Source: JBBRHF01 sp038223055 (GTDB lineage Bacteria > Actinomycetota > Actinomycetes > JACCUZ01). Taken from it: 24,284 bases of DNA. Below are positions 18,668-24,284 of this stretch, piece by piece. The notes under the pieces were generated by a model. It saw only the letters and a list, made by a program, of their open reading frames with translations. It had not been told where the DNA came from and did no database searches. The stretch covers positions 1 to 24,284 of the forward strand of contig JBBRHF010000050.1 in assembly GCA_038223055.1 (NCBI GenBank), read 5' to 3'. Within the stretch, counting starts at the first letter, position 1. Every line of letters begins with the position of its first letter. Both the position numbers and the translations under genes were made by a program.

Positions 18668-18811
18668 ATGCTCCCCGCCCTGCGCGACGCCCGCGGCAAG
18701 CCGGCCGGCCCGCTGCGCTTGCTGGCCGCGCTGGTCGCCCTCGGGATGCTGGCCCTCGCCGCCCCGGTGCTCGTGCCGGTCGTGCGCTGGGCCGCCGACA
18801 TGCTGCTCTAG
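18668..18811 (+). CDS. 47-residue single-span membrane protein, function unknown
   Basis: ATG 18668 to TAG 18811. Residues 1-17 are basic (LRDARGKPAG). Residues 18-40 form one strongly hydrophobic segment ending in APVLVPVV, followed by RWAADMLL. No strong ribosome binding site is visible, but TAGGCT seven nt before the ATG could be a -10 box for a leaderless message. It lies between the DUF4235 gene and etfD on the same strand, 59 nt before etfD. The positive-inside pattern and the context support a real small gene; the family is not recognised. Confidence 0.45.
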   Translation: MLPALRDARGKPAGPLRLLAALVALGMLALAAPVLVPVVRWAADMLL

Positions 18812-18870
18812 CGTGGCCCTACGCTGGGCCGTCTGCTGCCATCCGGCGGGCAGCCCGGCTGGAGGGTTCT

Positions 18871-21084
18871 GTGAGACTGGTCATCGGCCTGGTCATGACG
18901 GTGGTCGCCTTGGCGTTGGCCGGTCGACGGATCCGGTTCCTCTACCGGCTGATCCGCTCCGGCCAGCCGGCACCCGGGCGCCTGGACGGCATCGGGGGTC
19001 GGTCCCGGACCCAGCTGCGCGAGGTGTTCGGCCAGCGCAAGCTGCTGCGGTGGTCGATCCCCGGCGCGGCGCACTTCTTCACCTTCTGGGGCTTCATCGT
19101 CCTCGCCGCGACGATCCTGGAGGCTTACGGCGCGCTCTTCGACCGCGACTTCGCGATCCCGCTGATCGGTCACTGGGCGGTGCTGGGCTTCCTGGAGGAC
19201 TTTTTCGCGGTGGCAGTGGTGCCGGCGCTGGCCACGTTCACCGTGATCCGGGTCCGCCAGGCGCCGGCGCGCCGCCAGCGCGCCAGCCGGTTCTACGGCT
19301 CGCACACCGGCGCCGCCTGGCTGGTGCTGTTGATGATCTTCAATGTGATCTGGACGCTGTTCCTCTATCGGGGCGCGCAGGTGAACACCGGCGTGTTCCC
19401 CTACGAGCGCGGCGCATTCGCCTCCGAGGCCACGGCCGCGATCCTCGAGCCCCTCGGCGAGAGCGCCAACGAGGCGCTGGAGACCTTCGGCATCCTGGCC
19501 CAGCTCGCCGTGGTGCTGGGCTTCCTGGTGTTCGTCGTCTACTCCAAGCACCTGCACATCTTCCTCGCCCCGATCAACGTGCTGACCAAGCGCGAGCCCA
19601 ATGCGCTCGGCCCGCTGCTGCCGATGATGAGTCACGGCAAGGAGATCGACTTCGAGGACCCCGGCGAGGACGACATCTTCGGTCGCGGCGCCATCGAAGA
19701 GTTCACCTGGAAGGGCATGCTGGACATGACCACCTGCACCGAGTGCGGGCGGTGCCAGGACCAGTGCCCGGCGTGGAACACCGGCAAGCCGCTGTCACCC
19801 AAACTCCTGATCATGGATCTGCGGGACCACCTGTTCGCCAAGGCTCCCTACCTGCTGGCCGCTGACGGCGCGGCGGTGCCCGGCGTCGAGGAGGCCGGTC
19901 CCGAGTCGGACCAAGAGCCGACCCACCACGGCGTACCGGAATCGGGGTTCGGGCGCGTCCCGGCACGGTCTCCGGCGCAGGCGACCCGACCGCTGGTGGG
20001 CACCGCGGCCGAAGGCGGGGTGATCGACCCCGACGTGCTGTGGAGCTGTACGACGTGCGGTGCCTGCGTCGAGCAGTGCCCGGTGGACATCGAGCACATC
20101 GACCACATCCTGGACCTGCGCCGGTTCCAGGTGCTGGTCGAGTCCTCGTTCCCCAGCGAAGCCGGCACGATGCTCAAGAACCTGGAGAACAAGGGCAACC
20201 CCTGGGGGATGAATTCCCGGGCCCGCCTGGACTGGACCCGGGGCCTCGGCTTCGAGGTTCCCGTGGTCGGGGACACCGTCGAGGACCTCACGGGGGTGGA
20301 CTACCTCTTCTGGGTTGGCTGCGCCGGTGCGCTGGAGGACCGGGCCAAGAAGACCACCCGCGCGTTCGCCGAGCTGCTGCACATCGCGGGGGTGTCCTTC
20401 GCCGTGCTCGGGGAGTCCGAGGCCTGCACCGGTGACCCGGCGCGGCGCCTGGGCAACGAGTTCGTCTTCCAGATGCTGGCTCAGCAAAACGTCGAGACCC
20501 TGCACGAGGCCAAGGCCACGACGATCGTGGCGACCTGCCCGCACTGCTTCAACACCCTGGCCCGGGAGTACCCCCAGCTCGACGGCCACTTCCAGGTCGT
20601 GCACCACACCCAGCTGCTGGCCCGCCTGGTGGAAGCGGGCCGGCTCACCCCGATCACCCCGATCGACCAGCTCGTGACCTACCACGACCCCTGCTACCTC
20701 GGGCGGCACAACACCGTCTACACCCCGCCGCGCGAGGTCCTCGCCGCCGTCCCCGGGCTGCGGTCGCAGGAGATGCACCGCTGCAAGGAACGCGGCTTCT
20801 GCTGCGGAGCCGGAGGCGCCCGAATGTGGATGGAGGAGAAGATCGGCAAGCGGGTCAACGTCGAACGGGTCGACGAGGCCCTCGCTCTGAACCCCGACAT
20901 CGTCTCCACCGCCTGCCCGTTCTGCCTGATCATGCTGGGGGACGCCGTCACCGCCAAGCAGCACGACGGCACCGCCCGCGCCGACGTCGCCGTGGTCGAC
21001 GTGGCCCACCTGCTGCTCACCTCGGTCCGCGCCGGCGACCCGCCTGGGCCGGCGGCTCAGGCTGAGCCACACACGACCAGCTAG
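18871..21084 (+). CDS. etfD: EtfD-type membrane Fe-S reductase (HdrD/GlpC-like, heterodisulfide reductase-related)
   Basis: 737 residues from GTG 18871, with GGAGG at 18861-18865. The N-terminal third has five membrane spans resembling a NarI-type cytochrome b subunit. Two 4Fe-4S ferredoxin motifs follow, C289-C292-C295-C299P and C393-C396-C399-C403P, separated by a variable Pro/Gly-rich insert (about 330-375). Two CCG domains end the protein: the first has CTG at 519-521, usual for this family, and the second has FCCGAGG with C644/C645. Mycobacterium tuberculosis Rv0338c (EtfD) has this layout and takes electrons from ETF during fatty-acid beta-oxidation to the respiratory chain. No etfAB genes are in the window. 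The last 11 codons lie in the first copy of a 37-bp repeat. Confidence 0.85.
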   Translation: MRLVIGLVMTVVALALAGRRIRFLYRLIRSGQPAPGRLDGIGGRSRTQLREVFGQRKLLRWSIPGAAHFFTFWGFIVLAATILEAYGALFDRDFAIPLIGHWAVLGFLEDFFAVAVVPALATFTVIRVRQAPARRQRASRFYGSHTGAAWLVLLMIFNVIWTLFLYRGAQVNTGVFPYERGAFASEATAAILEPLGESANEALETFGILAQLAVVLGFLVFVVYSKHLHIFLAPINVLTKREPNALGPLLPMMSHGKEIDFEDPGEDDIFGRGAIEEFTWKGMLDMTTCTECGRCQDQCPAWNTGKPLSPKLLIMDLRDHLFAKAPYLLAADGAAVPGVEEAGPESDQEPTHHGVPESGFGRVPARSPAQATRPLVGTAAEGGVIDPDVLWSCTTCGACVEQCPVDIEHIDHILDLRRFQVLVESSFPSEAGTMLKNLENKGNPWGMNSRARLDWTRGLGFEVPVVGDTVEDLTGVDYLFWVGCAGALEDRAKKTTRAFAELLHIAGVSFAVLGESEACTGDPARRLGNEFVFQMLAQQNVETLHEAKATTIVATCPHCFNTLAREYPQLDGHFQVVHHTQLLARLVEAGRLTPITPIDQLVTYHDPCYLGRHNTVYTPPREVLAAVPGLRSQEMHRCKERGFCCGAGGARMWMEEKIGKRVNVERVDEALALNPDIVSTACPFCLIMLGDAVTAKQHDGTARADVAVVDVAHLLLTSVRAGDPPGPAAQAEPHTTS

Positions 21085-21160
21085 GTCGGCGGCTCAGGCC
21101 GACCCACGAACGACCAGTAAGATCGGCGGCTCAGGCTGATGCACGCACGACCAGATGGGT
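21050..21160. repeat. Three tandem 37-bp repeats joining two convergent 3' ends
   Basis: Copies begin at 21050, 21087 and 21124 with the shared start cggcggctcagg and a conserved acgaccag near the end of each. Copy 1 covers the etfD C-terminal codons and stop, copy 2 is intergenic, and copy 3 encodes the end of the LacI regulator. Read on the minus strand, all three encode LVV[RC]xSA followed by TGA, so the unit is a duplicated LacI gene end. Copy 1 also forms a perfect GGCTCA/TGAGCC hairpin (21054-21068). Confidence 0.88.
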
Positions 21161-22162
21161 CGGCAGCGTCACCGTAAGCTCCGCGGCGACGCCGTCTAGG
21201 CGCGCCGTCATCAGACGGGCCATAGCCCGCCCGATCGCCTCGACCGGCTGGTGCACGGTCGTCAGTGCCGGCTCGGTGTGCCCGCTGACCGGAGCGTCGT
21301 CGAAGCCGACCACGGCGACGTCCTCAGGCACTCGCCTCGACCGCTGTCTGAGCGTACGCAGCGCGCCGGCCGCCATCAGGTCCGAGGCCGCGAACACCGC
21401 GTCGAGGTCGGGTGCCCGATCGAGCAGGGCGGCCATCGCGTCGCGCCCGCTGCGTTCGGCGAAGTCGCCGGGCTCCACCAGCGCGTCGTCGTAGGCTCGT
21501 CCGGCGCGAGCCAGGGCATCGCGGTAGCCGTCCAGCCGGTCCTGGCCAGCCGCGAGGTCCAGCGGGCCGTGGATGGTCGCGACCCGCCCGGCACCGCGGG
21601 CGAGGAGGTGCTCGACCGCCAGCGCCGCACCTCCCGCGTTGTCGACGTCGACCCAGCTGACCGGCGCGCGCCCGACCGGTCTCCCGCCAAGCACCGTCGG
21701 GAGGCCGCTCGCCTCGAGCATCGCCGGCAGCGGGTCCTCGCCGTGCAGGGACAGCAGCAGCACGCCGTCGACGTGCTGGCCGGTGAGATAGCGCTCGAGC
21801 CGCTTCCGCTCCATCGGGGTCGCCGCGATGGCGATGAGAAGCTGGCGCGGCGTCGCGGCGAACGCCGAGCTCGCGCCGCGCACGATGCCCGCGAAGAACG
21901 GCTCGGAGAAGAACCGTTCGTCGGACTCGGACACCACCAGGGCGACGGAGTCGGTGCGCCGGGTGACGAGGGCACGGGCCGCGCGGTTGGGGACATATCC
22001 CAGAACTGCGATGGCCTTCGCCACCGCCTCGCGACTGTGCCGGCTCACGTGCGCCGACCCGTTGACGGCGCGCGAGACGGTCGCACGACCCACGCCTGCC
22101 AACGCGGCGACCTCTTCCAGTGTCGGTCGCGACGCTCTGCGGATGCCCCGGTCGGGACTCAC
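21131..22162 (-). CDS. LacI-family transcriptional regulator
   Basis: 343 residues from GTG 22162. The N-terminal helix-turn-helix (about 13-60) reads TLEEVAALAGVGRATVSRAV with the LacI hinge-helix stretch GYVPNRAARALV. A periplasmic-binding-protein-like sugar-binding domain follows (SVALVVSESDERFF, HVDGVLLLSLHG, VAVVGFDDAPVSGHTEPALT). It sits 69 nt downstream of the GH1 gene on the same strand, so it probably represses that gene in response to a glucoside or a breakdown product (inference). No clear LacI-type operator was found by eye before either gene. Confidence 0.92.
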   Translation of the reverse strand: MSPDRGIRRASRPTLEEVAALAGVGRATVSRAVNGSAHVSRHSREAVAKAIAVLGYVPNRAARALVTRRTDSVALVVSESDERFFSEPFFAGIVRGASSAFAATPRQLLIAIAATPMERKRLERYLTGQHVDGVLLLSLHGEDPLPAMLEASGLPTVLGGRPVGRAPVSWVDVDNAGGAALAVEHLLARGAGRVATIHGPLDLAAGQDRLDGYRDALARAGRAYDDALVEPGDFAERSGRDAMAALLDRAPDLDAVFAASDLMAAGALRTLRQRSRRVPEDVAVVGFDDAPVSGHTEPALTTVHQPVEAIGRAMARLMTARLDGVAAELTVTLPTHLVVRASA

Positions 22163-22231
22163 GGGTTTAGTATCGCCGGATTGCCCGCCGGGGGACAGGG
22201 CGCCAGATCCCCTTTCGTGCTCAAAGTTTTC

Positions 22232-23755
22232 TCAGTGGTCCGGCTCGGAGCCGTCGGGCAGCGCGCCTTCGGTGACGACGTGCCGGTAGTAGCCCGCGCT
22301 GTCCTTCGGGGTGCGCACCTGGGTGAGGTAGTCCACGTGCACGATCCCGAACCGCTTGCTGTAGCCCAAGGACCACTCGAAGTTGTCCATCAGCGACCAG
22401 ACGAAGTATCCCCGCAGCGGCACCCCTGCGGTCAGGGCGCGGAGGCAGGCCGCCAGGTGGGAGGCCAGGTAATCCACCCGCCGTACGTCGTGCACGGCGC
22501 CGTCGCTCGCCACCTCGTCGGGGAACGCCGCGCCGTTCTCGGTGACGTAGACCGGCAGTCCGGGGCGCACCGCGCTCGCAGCCACGAGGACCTCGGTCAG
22601 GCCGTCGGAGTCGATCTCCCAGCCCATGTCGGTCAGTGGGTGACCGGCCGACACGAACTCGACGTGCTCGCTGCCGGGGAAGGTCGAGGGCTTCGGCGGC
22701 TCCGTCGGCTTCGGCGGCTTCGGCGGCTCTGTCGTCCCCGGCGGCTCTGTCGTCCCCGCCGGCTCTGTCGTTCCCGCCGGCTCCGTCGGCTCCGTCGTCC
22801 CCGCCGGGCCGCCCGGCGCGTCGGCCCGGCCGCCGCTAACGGTGTGGCGGGTGTAGTAGTTGACGCCGAGCAGGTCGATCGGCGTGGCGATGACGGCGAG
22901 GTCCTCGGGGTCGGCGAGATCGGCAACGTCGATCACCCCGGCGAGGTCGGCCAGGACGTCGGCCGGGTAGGCGCCGCGCAGCAGAGGGTCGAGGAACCAA
23001 CGGTTCTGCATCCCGTCGATCCTGCGGGCCGCGTCGAGGTCCGCCTCGGCGTCGGTGGCGGGCGTGACGGCGTAGAGGTTGAGGGTGATGCCGAGCTGGG
23101 CCGCGGGGTCGGCGGCCTTCAGTGACTGAACAGCGAGACCGTGGCCGAGCATCAGATGGTGGGCCGCCAGCACCGCCGCCCGCGGGTCGGTGCGGCCGGG
23201 GGCGTGGACTCCGGCGGCGTAGCCGAGGAAGGCCGAGCACCAGGGCTCGTTCAGCGTGGTCCAGTAGCGGACCCGGTCACCGAGAGCGTCGTGGACCAGC
23301 GCCGCGTAGTCGGCGAACCGCTCCGCCGTCGCGCGCACCGGCCAGCCGCCGGCGTCCTCGAGCACCTGCGGGAGGTCCCAGTGGTAGAGCGTCACCCACG
23401 GCTCGATGTCGTGGGCACGCAACTCGTCGACAAGTCGGCGATAGAAGTCCAGCCCCGCCTGGTTGGGCCCGCCGCGGCCGTCGGGCTGGACCCGCGGCCA
23501 GGCCACGGAGAAGCGGTAGGACCGCAGCCCCAGGTCGGCCATCATCGCCACGTCGTCGCGCCAGCGGTGGTAGTGGTCGGCCGCCATGTCACCGGTGTCC
23601 CCGGCCAGCACCCGCCCCGGCGTGTGGCTGAACGTGTCCCAGATCGAGGGCGAGCGACCGCCCTCGGTCGTCGCGCCCTCGATCTGGTAGGACGCGGTGG
23701 CGGCGCCCCAGAGGAAGTCGCTCGGGAAGCTCAGCAGGGGGGTCGGTGCGGTCAC
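22232..23755 (-). CDS. GH1 beta-glucosidase with repeat insertion
   Basis: 507 residues from GTG 23755. Glycoside hydrolase family 1 is clear: FPSDFLWGAATASYQIEG at the N-terminus, acid/base Glu170 in TLNEP, nucleophile Glu406 in VTENG, plus NYYTRH and FVWSLMDNFEWSLGY. It hydrolyses beta-glucosides by a retaining mechanism. No signal peptide is seen, so it is cytoplasmic. Between NYYTRH and the second Glu lies a 45-residue GTTEP/PKPTEPPKP repeat (about residues 308-355), explaining why the enzyme is longer than the usual 440-470. It is upstream of, and probably co-transcribed with, the LacI regulator. Confidence 0.93.
   Translation of the reverse strand: MTAPTPLLSFPSDFLWGAATASYQIEGATTEGGRSPSIWDTFSHTPGRVLAGDTGDMAADHYHRWRDDVAMMADLGLRSYRFSVAWPRVQPDGRGGPNQAGLDFYRRLVDELRAHDIEPWVTLYHWDLPQVLEDAGGWPVRATAERFADYAALVHDALGDRVRYWTTLNEPWCSAFLGYAAGVHAPGRTDPRAAVLAAHHLMLGHGLAVQSLKAADPAAQLGITLNLYAVTPATDAEADLDAARRIDGMQNRWFLDPLLRGAYPADVLADLAGVIDVADLADPEDLAVIATPIDLLGVNYYTRHTVSGGRADAPGGPAGTTEPTEPAGTTEPAGTTEPPGTTEPPKPPKPTEPPKPSTFPGSEHVEFVSAGHPLTDMGWEIDSDGLTEVLVAASAVRPGLPVYVTENGAAFPDEVASDGAVHDVRRVDYLASHLAACLRALTAGVPLRGYFVWSLMDNFEWSLGYSKRFGIVHVDYLTQVRTPKDSAGYYRHVVTEGALPDGSEPDH
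22677..22815 (-). repeat. 15-bp-based tandem repeat within the GH1 gene
   Basis: Imperfect units of ggcggctctgtcgtccc-like sequence (plus strand) encode GTTEP, TEPAG and PPKP on the minus strand. The unit is a multiple of three bases, so the reading frame is kept. Confidence 0.85.
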
Positions 23756-23844
23756 GAAGGAGCCTCTCGCTCAGCCGGGGGCACTGTCCCCGAACGGCAC
23801 ATGCGGACCCTATCGGGTAGCTGTAGTCTGTCCTAGCGTTCCGC

Positions 23845-23915
23845 GCGGGTGTAGTTCAATGGCAGAACATCAGCTTCCCAAGCTGACAGTGCCGGTTCGA
23901 TCCCGGTCACCCGCT
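23845..23915 (+). tRNA. tRNA-Gly (anticodon CCC)
   Basis: 71 nt fold as a cloverleaf. The acceptor stem GCGGGTG pairs with CACCCGC (23908-23914), discriminator T. The D arm contains GTTCAATGGCAGAAC. The anticodon stem TCAGC/GCTGA encloses the loop TTCCCAA, giving anticodon CCC for GGG codons. The T arm is GCCGG/CCGGT with loop TTCGATC. The CCA end is not encoded. It is divergent from the GH1 gene. Confidence 0.95.
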
Positions 23916-24284
23916 CTGCTTGAATTCCTGCTCAAGACCGGTGTTTTCCCAGGTCAGCGGCGCTTTTCTGATTTCATCGTGATCTTGCACGTCTGACCGC
24001 AGGTGGCCGTGACTTGCCGTTTCGTGCCCCTCGTTGGGGCACGCCGGGGGCACGGACTTTGCCAGTGACCGGAGTCACTGCTCTGGTGTCCGATAGGGCC
24101 ATGTGCAGCCCCCGTACGTGCTTGAGCGCGCGAATACGGTCGCCACTCTCCGTAACCGAATTGGCCCTCCCTATGCCGGCCTCCCGGTTGAACTACGGCG
24201 TGGTTGACGAGGGGGGGTGGTTCGGCGACCTCGACGGTGACGATGCGCGGCGTACGCGGGGTGACGCCTACCCGCTCCGCGCTG
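23916..24284. other. Region after tRNA-Gly with hairpins, no recognised gene
   Basis: No protein of a known family is visible. The composition near 23920-23990 is less GC-rich than elsewhere. Two perfect hairpins occur: CGTGCCCC/GGGGCACG (24023-24043, 5-nt loop) and CAGTGAC/GTCACTG (24063-24080, 4-nt loop). A minus-strand frame is open from the window edge to a TGA at 23954-23956 (109 codons), but its predicted sequence resembles nothing known and may be chance. The position beside a tRNA is compatible with the edge of an integrated element, but no integrase or att duplicate is seen. Confidence 0.4.

Noticed and set aside
23756..23844. LacI-type operator in front of the GH1 gene
   Set aside because: No convincing inverted repeat with a central CG was found by eye in this gap, so no operator is claimed.
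23697..23996. 99-codon plus-strand frame over the tRNA
   Set aside because: It runs straight through the tRNA-Gly gene and antisense to the GH1 start, with no family similarity.

Overview
The window is very GC-rich and gene-dense, with an actinobacterial gene set: a HAIR/HspR-controlled dnaK-grpE-dnaJ-hspR-clpB cluster, a mycobacterial-type EtfD membrane reductase, a DapC-type aminotransferase, a DUF4235 protein, GTG starts and overlapping ATGA/GTGA junctions. It is chromosomal DNA of a high-GC Actinomycetota. The genus cannot be fixed from sequence alone.

Layout. (1) 4-5589 (+): a giant secreted or membrane-anchored multicopper-oxidase-like protein, made of three related cupredoxin-pair modules, a Pro/Thr repeat linker and two fibronectin III domains. 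It is followed by a strong hairpin. (2) 5590-6204: a second near-perfect inverted repeat and the frameshifted remnant of a CoxG/SRPBCC gene (-). (3) 6205-7362 (+): DapC-like aminotransferase. (4) 7395-7758 (-): remnant of a short-chain dehydrogenase with an internal deletion. (5) 14741 down to 7759 (-): heat-shock cluster dnaK-grpE-dnaJ-hspR-clpB. It has a HAIR-like operator and a sigma-70-type promoter before dnaK, 4-nt overlaps at dnaK/grpE and dnaJ/hspR, and a triple repeat in the clpB leader. (6) 14771-14901: nine-copy minisatellite between the dnaK promoter and an upstream methyltransferase gene (-), then a TerC-family membrane protein (-). (7) 16925-18214 (-): ankyrin-repeat lipoprotein with a duplicated ankyrin block and two identical palindromes over its start. 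(8) 18323-21084 (+): DUF4235 protein, a 47-residue single-span protein, and EtfD. (9) 21050-21160: three 37-bp tandem repeats joining the convergent 3' ends of etfD and a LacI regulator. (10) 23755 down to 21131 (-): GH1 beta-glucosidase, then the LacI-family regulator. (11) 23845-23915 (+): tRNA-Gly(CCC), followed by about 370 bp with hairpins and no recognised gene.

How the genes work together. The chaperone cluster is a self-contained stress unit: HspR represses through HAIR, DnaK/DnaJ/GrpE refold proteins and act as co-repressor, and ClpB disaggregates. GH1 and LacI look like a locally regulated sugar-utilisation pair. EtfD would pass electrons from acyl-CoA dehydrogenases, via ETF, to the quinone pool. 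The other genes look like independent units. Two decayed genes and several expanded tandem repeats show that the intergenic and linker DNA here is evolving quickly, while the core genes are intact.
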